From positions 44,849,201-44,913,200 of the forward strand of contig OZ038422.1 of NCBI GenBank assembly GCA_964036155.1: 64,000 nucleotides of DNA, given 5' to 3'. The translations under genes were made by a program, and so were the position numbers. This document shows positions 12,410 through 23,703 of this stretch, piece after piece. The notes beneath the pieces are model-generated. The model was not told the origin of the DNA and did not search any database. It saw only the letters and a list, made by a program, of their open reading frames with translations. This DNA comes from Diploscapter coronatus. Lineage: Eukaryota; Nematoda; Chromadorea; Rhabditida; Rhabditidae. The stretch's first letter is position 1; the number at the start of each line of letters is the position of its first letter.

Positions 12410-13805
12410 TTCCCCTACTCATACCCTCATTCTTACCTTAATTCTTGCAAAATCTCTCCCATCTTCCCCGATGCAACTTCAAAAACACTACATCCTGATA
12501 CGTGAAATAGAAAAATAATTCTTTTTCCTATCTTACAAATCTGTATATCATGTGGTTTCCAAATAGTCCTCACCATCCAATCTAGCATATGTGCTCGTAC
12601 TCAAGTCAACCTTTATACAAATGCAATATTTTTCCTGTTTTATTTTAGGTACAATTTTGACTACTTTCTAGGATTTTAAACATGTTCGACTCTGAATACG
12701 AGTGCAATTCTGTTGCAAAATCCCCCATTTCTTGTGTACTAGGTGGTATTTTGTGTTGGTTTTTCAGGAATTGCTTGATTTTGATGAGTCAAAATATTCG
12801 GATTCTTTGCAACTGGCTTGCCTTTCCCTGTTTTATCTTGTTGTGCCTTATTTCCCCCAATTATTTACCCGAAACGATCTCTCAGAGCTAAGTCCTTCCA
12901 TTCCCTTCTAAATCACTCGGTCTTCATCTATACGGATTTCCTACTCATTGCTTTTATCTGATATTCTCATTTTATTTGACTTATTCTTTCGTATTATCTT
13001 TCATTCTTGTGTTGGTGATTTGATTTGTGACGAGGTGGTCTTATCTTATTTATTATTTGTTGCTCTGTTCTCTGTAACTCAGGCACAATGGTAATATTGC
13101 TGTTGTTGGAATTATTTCTCCCCTGTTTCGTTTTATCGATAAATGGGCATTTGTGTGAAATTTGCAAATTCGAAGATGAAAAATGGATAAACATCAAAAT
13201 TTTTCTACTCTGATTTTCTTTCAATGTCATATGAACATTTTATCAGTTTCAAATTCGTTCCTTTTATTATATATGCAAAGTACGTTTTCTTGTTAGTCAT
13301 ATCTCACTTTCTTTCCTTTCATTTGCCGAGGCTAGAGTGCAGAGAAAAAGATCCCTAAAGGCAGGAAAAAGAAAGGGGGAGCGAACAGCAGTGCCTTTTG
13401 CAGATAGGCCACGCCCCTTTCCCTTGTCCACGAAAAGGAGCGATTTTCCCGATTTTTCGCGTTGAATTTTATCAAATTTTTAATCAGTAACGTATTTTTT
13501 CGCGGCTTTTTTTCGGTGGGGATGATTAGAGGGGCACCTCAGTCCCTGAAAAATGCAGGAAATGTAATGCCAGAGTGAATTTGGCAGAATGGCTGGCGGT
13601 CCCTAATTTTAAACCATGAAGAAATAGTATGCAACAATTGATTTCTACCTATCATTATCCTACCCTCTTCAATTCATACATGCTATTTCCTCATTCTGTA
13701 AGTCTATAGCTCTAACCTTTCCAAGATGCTAATTATATTATTCTCCTTTAAACTGAAATCTTTCATCTGGACACGACAATGAATATTTTGAAGTGAATTC
13801 TTCAG
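12410..13805. other. Spacer between RING-3 and RING-4, possible first exon of RING-4
   Basis: Mostly AT-rich. A purine-rich, less AT-biased patch lies at about 13320-13450. A possible small first exon for RING-4 is 13522-13563 (ATG, 14 codons, donor GTAATG, phase 0), which would join 13806 in frame. This is only frame-compatible and has no further support. Confidence 0.35.
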
Positions 13806-16800
13806 GGTTTACCCGCAAGTCCGGAAATTGTACATATAGAAGACGATATGCCGATCATGTCCGATGAAGGGAATCGGGGAAAGACTGGAGCAGCTGAATT
13901 CGACCCAGTGCTGGAGGAACTCAGGAAGAAGCAGGCCGTCATCGAGCACTTCGGCAGCAAATTCGACTGCCCCATCTGCATGAATGTCATTCACAAACCC
14001 GTCCAGAGCAATGCCTGTCGACATGTCTTTTGCGAGTAAGAAATTAGTCCAATTTTCGATAAAATCTTTGATCGAGCTCTAAAATTTGATCATGGCCAAA
14101 TTTCACACATAATCGTCATTTTCTTCATTGCAATTTGATTTCTTTCGAACCAGAATTTATTTTTGAAAGCGAAAAATACTCGAGCTTTTTTCTCTAGGAA
14201 ACAATGCCTACTTTCAGTTACTGCCTCTACCAGGCTCTTGAGAACAGCGACAAATGTCCCACAGTGAGTTTCATGAAAAGTAGCTATCTGAAAAAGGGCA
14301 TATTTGCAGTGTCAGAAGGAGATTCGCTCAGTCATCGAGGCGCCAGTGATGCTTGCCAATCTTATCGATGAATATGTCGAAATGGAGCCCGGTATGTCAC
14401 ATTTTAACAAAGCTTACATTTTCAAACTCGAATATGGGATCGAATCTATTTTCGGAAAAGTCGCAAATAGCGAAAATTTAAATGACACATAATCATTCAA
14501 ATGAGCACGACTGTTTAGAAAAGAAGGAAAACAAGAAATTTACTTCTAACTTATCTAAATTGTTTTGGGTTGTGGTCTAGGTTGGAGTTTTATAGTTATT
14601 TATTGGGTGGAATTGGAATTAGGTGCTGGCTGGTCAGGGCATCCCCGCATTGCTAGCATTATCGGAGCTTATAAAGGACGATTTAGTTATTTCGTCGTAG
14701 AGCTTTTGCAAAGGAAATTGGATGATTAATTTTCTCAGATGATCAGGATGAACAATTGAAAGAAATGAAGAGAAATTCTTTGAGATGAGAGAATTCATGA
14801 TAATAGAATTACCATGACAAAGACCATTCCATTTGAAATTTTTTGGCTTATTCGTTCGTGTAGTACTCTTACCCGAAAATGCTGGGAATGGAAAATAATA
14901 ATAGAGCAGAGAATTGCGTTTCATTTCTAAAATTTGGCATTATTTTTTGAGATTTCAAAAACGAATTTAACCATATATTGCAATTGCTTACAGATAATTT
15001 AAACTCTAAAAGTTAGTTCCCAATATTTATAACGGAAATAACACAATCTTCATAAGTTTTTCTATTCTTATGAATTGAAAATTTTACAGACGCGAAACTT
15101 CCTGCGACAGAAATTGAGCACCGAAGTCGTCGGGTCGCCGAGCTGAAGGCGCAATTCGAGAGAATGGTCACACTCGGACCGCCTACCAGAACACTGCCGC
15201 AGGGTCATGAAGGTAATCTAAAATTTGATATTAGTAACGCGGAAGAGAAGGTCATCGGCAGCTAGATAATACAGAGAAAATGCTCAAATTCTCTTCGTTA
15301 GACACGCTATTATTTTTGGAGAGATAAAAGAAATTTTCAATCTCCTAAATTCCCCTTTGTGCTCGAATAACCAACCGCTTTTTCTGCTTATTGATAATAC
15401 CTTGAAAACCATTTATAATGAAAAGAATGATATTTTGATAGAAAAAGATCGAGCGGTAACGAAAATTAACCCTGGCAATATTGATTTATTGAAATGATTA
15501 CTTTCAGACCCAATTCCCGTTATTAACCAAAATGAGAATGCCATCAATATTCCTCCAGGCTTGCATTTCAACCCCCAACTTGTGCCACCTCCTGCAATCA
15601 TACCTTCACCACAACAAATTCAATTTCCTACTAACTACGACGAAGATTTCGGATTTCTTCTGCATGATATAAGGAGAAGGTGAGTTCTTGTGGCTACTTT
15701 TGCTCGCCACTGTATGTCCTTATGTGTGCAAGCTTTAACTCAGTCGGAAATAAGTGAAGAGGGCTGGATGGCTGATAATTGACAGATATAAAAAGGGATA
15801 CTTAATGCTTTTGTTCTTTATAGAACATTTTGATCTAGGAATTTTTCTTACACGATTCAATTCTCTTTTATTGTTAAAGTTCAGAAGGAATCTCCAGCCG
15901 ATCGACGTGATCAATCTGGATGACACGGTCAATGCTGATGACGGGCAGGAGCAGAGAAGGAGTAATGCAATGGGCAGGGAGCGTGACGCACTGCGTCTGT
16001 ACGACGACGATCTCGACGTATCGTCCAGCTCTAGGAACAGCGAATCCAACCACACGACTTACGTGAATGACAATGGTGCCACCACAGCAACGACGACTCG
16101 TGACATTGAGTGAGTATTATGGTCTTTTATTCCGAGCGAATGATACAATTCTAATTCACTTGATTTTTCTTTTCTTCGAAACATTGGTTCAAAAAATCTA
16201 TCATTATTTATATCCTTTTATAAGATCTAATATAGAACTCTTCCTGTTGGATTTGTAAAGCTTGAAGAAGTTGCAAAGCTCAAAACCATGCATTGTTTAT
16301 TTATTTATCGTTTTAAGCAAGATGAAAAGTTCGTTGGAATAGATTGGCCTAAGCTCATTCTCTATCCATTTTCCTACATCTATTTTTTTCGAATTCAACT
16401 AACTTTTGCAATATCGTAAATATTTTCCCAAGTTTTATCAGACAATAAATAAACAACTTGAGGCGAATGCGCACAGGCGACCCCTTTTCAATCATCTACC
16501 AAGTGCCCGGAGTCTATGAAGTTCCTCCTAGTCTGCTTGCCATTCCGTCCTCGCGTATGAATCAGCGTGCACTTCACCGTCCGGCTCCTTAGTAAGTTTT
16601 TCTAAACAATAGTCTCATTTTACTACAAATATTCGCTTTTTCATAATTATTTGAAAATTTTCGGCTCATAGAAAAAGACCGGGACACCAGTTAGAAAAAG
16701 ACACCGCTTTTTCTAGAAATAGTATGAGGAAAAGAAGAAAGAGATAGAACAAAAGTGGTCTTTTTCTAGGAGCCAAATTTTTCTAGTTTAACGTTCTGTT

Positions 16801-17143
16801 ATCAAAGTCTAAAACAACGATTTTGTTATTTAGTCTTCGTTAATTCTGAGATTTGAATTGAACGCAATGGTATATCCTCTCTTTCGAATAAAACAATATT
16901 GCGTCGACGCATAATCACGCATATTTACGAATAATTGATTATACTTATTATTCTTACAATCCCTGATTTTTTTCTTTGTAAATAATGAGTTTCAGTATTC
17001 CGATTTCGGCTCGCGAAGGCGGTACAGGTAGGCGCCAGCTCCAGACTGCTTACCGCGGAGGTAATACAGCTAGACGCCCGAGTCCAACTAGTATCGTTTA
17101 TCGCGGAGTTAATACAGCTAGGCGCTCGAATCCGCATCGTTAG
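13806..17143 (+). CDS. RING-finger protein, paralogue 4 of 4 (5' end uncertain)
   Basis: Exons: 13806-14035, 14218-14263, 14310-14391, 15090-15212, 15508-15679, 15885-16109, 16463-16591, 16996-17143; at least 384 residues. The frame is open from the acceptor at 13805. The start is either ATG 13848 (5' leader trans-spliced at 13805) or an upstream exon such as 13522-13563. From 13806, residues 8-14 read IVHIEDD, a SUMO-interaction-like motif. EFDPVLEELRKKQ precedes the C3HC4 RING at about 55-93 (CPIC, CRHVFC, CPTC), followed by the shared helix and LPATEIEHRSRRVAELK. A second motif, DVINLDD, lies near 225-231, then an acidic Ser/Asp region. The last exon encodes two repeats of YRGxNTARR. The acceptor at 16462 (CTTGAG) is weak, but only that frame joins the next exon. 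Putative SUMO-guided E3 ligase; function inferred. Confidence 0.8.
16657..16789. repeat. Small foldback in RING-4 intron 7
   Basis: TCGGCTCATAGAAAAAGACC at the left and its near-complement (GGTCTTTTTCTAGGAGCCAA) at the right bracket about 90 bases that contain further copies of the GAAAAAGACA motif. It fits a short MITE or decayed foldback. No target-site duplication is clear. Confidence 0.5.
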
Positions 17144-17789
17144 AAAGCCGTTGATGCTTGTTTTCTTACTTTATTCCTCGGGTTATCAACTTGTCTTAAA
17201 CTTTGTGCTCGTCTAAGACTTGTTCTCTAAAAGTATATCAAACATTACAAAGCTTCTTCTAACAATAAGCATTATATATTAGTTTAAAATCTAGTGAAGA
17301 GTATTTGAATCAGCTATACATACGCTAGAAGAAAAATTGAAAGACATGAAAAAACAGTTCTTGATTATTTATCGGTATTTTTAAACTTGACAATCCTAAA
17401 TTATCAATTTAGTATTTTGAATTTCAACATATTCCGCCTTTTCACCGTAACTTACTCATTTCCAACCATTCACGGGATCTCTTAAATTGCCATATTCATT
17501 CGTTCGCTTCAATTTTTATCCTCCTTCGTCATCGTCCATTTTTTGTTGTAAGGTTTTGAGTTTTATCTTTAACACGAATAAATCTATTTTATTCATTGAG
17601 TCTGTAAAATTTGTAAATTTTCTAATTTTATTTATACAATGAAGGTCGTTATATTTCTATCTACTAAGATTCAAATATTTAATAAAAACTGCCAACACCG
17701 TGCATACATTAAATATTTTGATGTTTACATAATTCTCATCAGAGATGCTGAATTTCAGATTTGAAAAATTCAGAATCGGAATTGGAACT
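17144..17789. other. RING-4 downstream region
   Basis: AT-rich, no exon recognised. AATAAA is present near 17577, about 430 bases after the RING-4 stop, and may serve as its polyadenylation signal. Confidence 0.4.
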
Positions 17790-18425
17790 AATTTATAATT
17801 ATTGTTTCTGATTATCCATTTATCTTCTATTTGTCATCAGCAATTTCGAAATTCAACTCATTAACTTGCTCGAGTTCAATTTGAACAATTTTAAAGTTCG
17901 AGTGCGTGACGAAAAATTTGTATAATCTGAGTTGGGTTCAAATTCCGAAATGTTCGAACTTCTGAAACCATTGGTCGATATTTCCCTTGAACAATCTTTA
18001 AATATGAGATATGCGTTTTCATGTGAATCAAAGTTTAGCAGCAAATTGAAATAAATGAAAAATGCATGAGAGTTCCGCAAATAAATTTTAATTACAATAG
18101 AATGCTGAGATATCACCTAACAATAAAGGTTACTTACATAGGTGTAGCAGATGGTTTTAATGCATATGCTAGGTTACGGGGAATTTTAACTTTCTCGTGC
18201 ATTTTTTTATCAAATGTTAGGAATATTTCTCTCAAAATCTTAGTGTTCGAGATTTCGATTTCTGTCCAGCTTCGAATTATATCACAATTTCTATTTTCTT
18301 TTGACGAACAAATATGAGTGAAGAAGAGGATGATTCGTTTATGTTAGCTCTTAAAGGTACTTTTCAATATTGTGTAGAATCAATATTCTGCTTTATTTTA
18401 TAAAATACGATACTCCATTATTTAA
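17790..18425 (+). repeat. Segmental duplication copy A: upstream region plus first exon of receptor-like gene
   Basis: Nearly identical, with a few substitutions and small indels, to 26547-27183. The shared stretch starts around TCTGATTATCCATTTATC and runs through about 500 bases of upstream DNA, exon 1 (18314-18356) and the start of intron 1. Similarity ends exactly at the TTAA (18422-18425) where a foldback element begins. It is a direct repeat of a promoter and first exon. Confidence 0.85.
18314..18356 (+). pseudogene. Orphan first exon, copy of receptor-like gene exon 1
   Basis: ATG followed by MSEEEDDSFMLALK and one base before a GTACTT donor, the same 43-base length and phase as exon 1 at 27072-27114 (MSEEEDDWFMVQLK). 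I find no matching downstream exons before the next genes, and intron 1 is interrupted by a 2-kb foldback. It is probably a partial duplicate, but it could drive a transcript using unrecognised exons. Confidence 0.6.
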
Positions 18426-20390
18426 GAGACATCCCACGAATAACTGGAACTAGGGTCCGGACAACTGCAAAAGTGTCTCGGATCTGAACCAAATTTATAT
18501 GGTGGATACACCCATGGACCCTAATCACAAAAATCGGAAAGTTAGGTCCCGCCCCCAAAAGTGAGCGGAGCTAGGTGGGGGTCAAAGTTGAGCATTTTGA
18601 CGATTTTACACCCCTCAGGGGGTGCAAATAAAAATTTGTTTATTTTAAAAGATTTTCGAAAAATTTAAAAAGGATAAATATGGCCATGGAATGTACTTTC
18701 TAAAATATATAGAATTTAGGGGATCAACCACTTGTTTGGGGCTGGAGGGGGTCCCAAAGTCAAAAGTGTCAAAAATGACAGTTTCAAAAACATGCATTTT
18801 TTGCAGAAAATCGACCATAACTCGAAAATTTTGTTATTTGTTGGTAAAATTTGATTTCATATTCGGATTCTCCTGGTGATTCTGCATCTTATACACCAAA
18901 AATTAGGTCCAAATAAGGGGGACACCTATAACATTATTATCGCACCAAAGTTGGCGACTCAAATATTGAAATTTCAATTTTGAGAGTTAGACCCCACAAC
19001 ATGTATACCATTCGATAGAGCTCATCAAACTAAACAACTTTTATGAAGACACCACATGGTTATCTATTATGGTATGCATGGTATGGAGGTTTGAATGGGT
19101 CAGACCCACGAAAATGACAAAAATTTTCAAAAATTCATAACTTTTGTAAAATCAAACGAATTCGAAAAATCTTTTCAGAATATAGTAGTTGGAGGGCAAT
19201 ACTTCATTTTTGCTTCCTAGAGTACCGTGCTAACACTTTATCATGTTATCATATGGGTCCATAGTATACCACCCATATGGCACTCGAGTGATACTATATA
19301 AAAATGGGTATCAATCGACTCAAAATTGACTGGAGAGTGATATTCGAGTCCATTTCTATCAATTTCAATAAGTGATTTCATTATACCATCATTATAATTG
19401 GCTATAACCACCTACCGAAAAAGACTAAAAATGGGGTATTTTCAAATGACCATAAAAGACGATAGACTAATCTGTTTTTCAAGCGGTTTTAGAATATTAC
19501 TCAGCTCAATAAGGGCTTTCGTTTGGTGTATAACATGATGGGTCTTATTTACCAAATGGTAACTTGACCATATGGATCGCTACCATTTGATACCATACCA
19601 TGTTTGGTATTGTTCGGCTCCAAATTGAATGGGAATAAATAGTAGATGTCTTTAGCTTCAATTTGAGCTCAAGTGTTGGTAGACTACCTATGAAAATATT
19701 CTCGTATCATTTTCTTGAAAATTGACATTAAATTTTGGTTTTTGAGGTACTACTCCCATACCATAATAGATAACCATGAGGTGTCTTGACAAAAGTTGCC
19801 CAGCTTTTCGAACTCTATCGATTGGTGTATCGTTGGAATTTTTCCGATCGATTTTGAAAAATCCTACCCTCGGGCCACGCCCATTTGATTGCTTTTTTCT
19901 CAAAAGTATCATACCTAATCTATGCCTTTTAGGACTGATTTTAGGGTAATTTGATGCGTAGAATCTGGATATAGAATTAGATTTTTGGAACTCGCCTTAA
20001 ACTTTTCAGGAAAATCGATTTTATGCAAAAATGGGGCATCAGCATACCGCCATTTTTGACATAAGGACCCCTTTCTGACCCAGCAGGTGGTTGTTGCTCG
20101 AAAATCTATATACCAGAAGGTGCGCAATTACATGGGCTACTCTATGCTTTTTAAAATTTTCGAAAATCTTTTATAGCAAAAAAGTTTTCTTTATACTCCT
20201 GAGGGGTGCCAAATCGTGAAAACACCCAACCTTGACCCCCACCTAGCTCCGCCCACTTTTGGGGGCGGGACCTAAAAACCTAATTTTTGTGATTAGGACC
20301 CATGGGTGTATCCACCATATAAGTTTGGTTCGGATCCGAGACACTTTTGCAGTTGTCCGACCTTTGTTCGGGTTACTCAAAGAACGCGTC
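18426..20390. mobile_element. TTAA-flanked long-arm foldback element 1 (about 2 kb)
   Basis: Flanked by TTAA at 18422-18425 and 20391-20394. Imperfect inverted arms extend inward for roughly 650 bases each. The outer parts match well: GGACAACTGCAAAAGTGTCT and the GTTAGGTCCCGCCCCCAAAA region at left recur in reverse complement at about 20220-20370. The centre contains further internal repeats (TATGGTATG, ATCTATTATGGTATG). No transposase-like frame is present. TTAA flanks are the target preference of piggyBac-type elements, so a non-autonomous relative is the simplest reading. Superfamily assignment is inference. Confidence 0.7.
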
Positions 20391-20403
20391 TTAAGGTTTG
20401 ACG

Positions 20404-20632
20404 ATTTTACTATGGCGTTTCCAAACTTTTGGACACGCGTTTTCTAGGAAAATTAGCATAACTTAACAATGGAGTAAAATATTTGGATAAAAATTGGCAG
20501 GCTAGTTCATCCAGTACTAGGCTACTAGTGTGCCAAAGGATATTAGATTTCGACGTCTCTGTGCCGCTTGGCGGCAGTTTTTCGAAAAAATTTAGAGTGT
20601 TTCCAAACTTTTGAGCACCACTGTATATATTT
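20404..20632. mobile_element. Tc1/mariner-like terminal remnant
   Basis: The right end reads TTTCCAAACTTTTGAGCACCACTG followed by TA; in reverse complement this begins CAGTGGTGCTCAAAAGTTTG, the typical look of Tc1-like termini. A second GTTTCCAAACTTTTG lies near the other side (about 20420). No opposite terminus or transposase is visible, so this looks like a solo or deleted copy. Confidence 0.5.
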
Positions 20633-21027
20633 TCAAAGCTATAAGAGCAGAGTAAAAATCAATGAAAGCACATATCTTTATTTCATTTTTATTGAAATTT
20701 TAATTTTATTTAGACGCATTAATATCGGTTAAAATCTCTAGTGTTCATAAATGAAGTTGTAGAAGTTTTTATCTCATAAAAATGTGGTTTCTCTACTTTA
20801 TATTTATTACCATATTTTAATTTCATTATCAATAGGTTTGCTAATCGATTTCGTCTCTATCTAATGTTGTAGCTTGCTAACATCTGTCAAGTTTAGAACC
20901 GTGTCATACAAAACGTTGTCAAGACGACCGTGTAACTAAATTGTTTCACATCTTCTTCACAAACACGAAATCACCTGCGATTATCTGTAACTACTAAAGT
21001 GAAAGTCTAATTGTAAGACATCAGAGA

Positions 21028-21148
21028 GGCCTGTTGTAAAGGACGCCCGGACGCCCCTTGTAAAGGACGCCCACTTTTCAAAGTTGAGCGCTCTATAAAA
21101 AGTGGGCGTCCTTTACAAGGGGCGTCCGGGCGTCCTTTACGACAGGCC
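21028..21148. mobile_element. 121-bp near-perfect palindromic MITE with 8-bp target duplication
   Basis: GGCCTGT at 21028 pairs with ACAGGCC ending 21148; arms of about 52 bases carry AAAGGACGCCC and GGACGCC blocks, with a short loop near AAGTTGAGCGCTC. ATCAGAGA occurs directly on both sides (21020-21027 and 21149-21156), an 8-bp target duplication as made by hAT-type transposases. It lies about 75 bases upstream of the ATG of the next small gene. Confidence 0.8.
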
Positions 21149-21221
21149 ATCAGAGATGTTTATTTCAGAATTCAAAGAGATTTGCTTTGTTTTATCTTGA
21201 AATTTTAGTTAGTTTCATACG

Positions 21222-23695
21222 ATGCTGGACAGAAATAAAGAAACCGTGCCTCTGCTTGAAAGCGATGTGCTGGAAGATGGGAGGAAGGACGATACAACCA
21301 TTGAAATGTAAATTTTGTAGCTCTAAAATATTGAGATAGAAACAAGGAAATATCGTTATATCGGAACTGTCTAACCTAATCTATTCTAATTATTAGTATG
21401 TATTTGAAGAAAAAGTTGAAGATTATTGGCTGAAGATATTTTGTTATCGTCATTTTTTTTAAGAGTAAATGTCAGGAAAAACCAAAGTCTTAGCAAAGGG
21501 GTATTTCCAGGGGTCCGTCAATTTGGCTGATTTTCACATATATTGTTCAGTTTTTCACGCTGATTCACGTGGTGCTATCCGTTTTTCGTAAAAATGATCG
21601 TATGCAGGATTACGGTAGATTCAAGTTTTGACAGATCCGACCTCGAGAAAAAATTCATAACTTTCTTATTTCTGGACCAAATGGAATGGGGTTTTCAGTA
21701 TTAGATAGCCCACGAAAAACTCTACAAATAATGTAACTACGACCACCTTCTACGATCAATGATTTCCCGCCAAAAAATTAATTTCCGAAAATTCGACCCT
21801 GGCCGACTGCAGTTTTTCATGTTTTTATCCATACTAGAGTTTCGACCCCAGACTGGAAATTGGCTTATTTTGTAGAGAATTAAATTCTGCGTCTGAATAT
21901 ACAAAAATTTTCAAAAAAAAGAATGGGTTTTGATACGAAAAATGCGTCCGAACGTGTAAAACCAGGGTGATTATTGCATAGTGCCAACTTTGATCCCTCA
22001 TAACTTCCTCATCTCTGAACAAAATTGAATGATTCTTTTTTTATTTTGTAGATCATGAGTAGAAGAATAAAGTAAAAATATAAAGAAAATTTTTAGAAAT
22101 TAATTTTGGTAGGAAAAAATTACCCGAAGTTGCCATATATACCCGTACTGTGTTTACAAGTGAAATGTGAGTTAATGTCGGAGTTTTCTATGAAATATTG
22201 CAGAGCTATTCGAGTTGATCAACTTTTGCTTCAGAACTTATTCTAGGGTGTGCACACACAGGGAGATATGAATTTTTGAAATTTACTGCCCTAAAGGCAC
22301 TTTGCAATAATTAGTCATTGAGCTTCAACAAATTCTGGAGCTCATATGGACGTGAATCCGAGATCAGTCCTGGAACGAAAATTGTCCATCATGTCATTCT
22401 ACACAACATACTGGAGGTACAAATTTTTCTAATGTCATTGACGCGTAAAGTCAGTACGAATCGAAAAGTACGCAATCAAGACGCGAAAAGTGCGTATTTC
22501 TGCAGAAATCAATATTCAAAAATTCTTATTTTATTGTCAGATAATTTATGGACTAAATGCTATTCAATAAAAAACTAATCATTTGATTTAGTCCCAAAAT
22601 AAGAAAATTATGAGAGATCAGAATTGACACTATGAAATAATCGTCCTGGTTTTACGCGGTCTGACGCATTTTTCGTATCAAAACCCATTCTTTTTTTCAA
22701 AATTTTTTACATATTCAGATGGAGAATTTAATTCTCTACAAAATGAGCCAATTTCCAGCTTGGGGTCGAAACTCTAATTGGGGTAAAAAATCGAAAAACT
22801 GCGTCGAAGCCTGATCACATGTTCGAATCTTTTTTTCGAAGTTTTAAATTTTTCTGCCAAATTATCAATTTTCGAAAGTGATCATAGTCAGATAAAATGG
22901 AGTATTTGTCATGAGCTATCAGGTGCAAAAAGCTGCATTCGATTTGATCTGCAACTAAGAAAGTTATGGGGATCCGAAGTTTGACACTCAATATAGGAAT
23001 GCACTGGTTTTACGCATTTTTCGTATCAAAACCCATTCTTTTTTTCGAAAATTTTTGTATATTCAGACGCAGAATTTAATTCTCTACAAAATAAGCCAAT
23101 TTCCAGTCTGGGGTCGAAACTCTAGTATGGATAAAAACATGAAAAACTGCAGTCGGCCAGGGTCGAATTTTCGGAAATTAATTTTTTAGCGGGAAATCAT
23201 TGATCGTAGCAGGTGGTCGTAGTTACATTATTTGTAGAGTTTTTCATGAGCTATCCAATGCTGAAAACCCCGTTCGATTTAGTCCAGAAATAAGAAAGTT
23301 ATGAATTTTTTCCCGAGGTCGGGTCAGTCAAAACTTCAAGCTACCGTAACTCTGTATACGATAAGTTTTATGAAAAACGGATGGCACCACGAGAATCAGC
23401 GTGAAAAACTGAACAATATATGTGAAAATCAGCCAAATTGACGGACCCCTGGAAACACCGACTTTGGTCCTTACTGACATTTACTCTTAAATATCGATTT
23501 GTAGAAAAACAAATTTTAGGCCAGAAGTTGAATTATCCCATGGAAAATTTATGGAAAACCACAAGTCCCTCACATTTGAATCGACCAAAATCAGTTTGCT
23601 CGGACGATTGAAACGGAAGAAATTGTTAGTCAATTTTATTGATACATACATAGATTTAAGGTTACAATAGATCTAGAAAGAATCGGACTGATTGA
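21222..23695 (+). CDS. Small uncharacterised protein (71 residues)
   Basis: Three exons: 21222-21307, 23520-23624, 23671-23695, joining in frame. The product starts MLDRNKETVPLLESDVLED, stays acidic through about residue 40, and ends in a basic tail (RLKRKK, SRKNRTD). No signal peptide or membrane segment is visible. ETVPLL resembles an acidic dileucine sorting signal, but that is only a pattern. AATAAA (23698-23703) starts three bases after the TGA. Intron 1 contains the whole of foldback element 2. Family not recognised. The smooth joining of GC-richer segments with good sites (AAT/GTAAAT, ATTTTAG) supports a real gene; the third exon, only 25 bases, is least certain. Confidence 0.6.
21463..23486. 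mobile_element. TTAA-flanked long-arm foldback element 2 (about 2 kb)
   Basis: Bounded by TTAA at 21459-21462 and 23487-23490. Inverted arms of about 485 bases start GAGTAAATGTCAG and share GGGTCCGTCAATTTGGCTGA, ACTCTACAAATAATGT and the segment ending in GAATGGGTTTTGATACGAA. The right side carries an extra copy of the arm's inner part (about 22660-22800 as well as 23005-23150), so that segment occurs three times. There is no coding capacity. It sits inside intron 1 of the 71-residue gene. Termini differ from element 1, but the TTAA flanks and architecture match. Confidence 0.7.
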
Positions 23696-23703
23696 AAAAT
23701 AAA

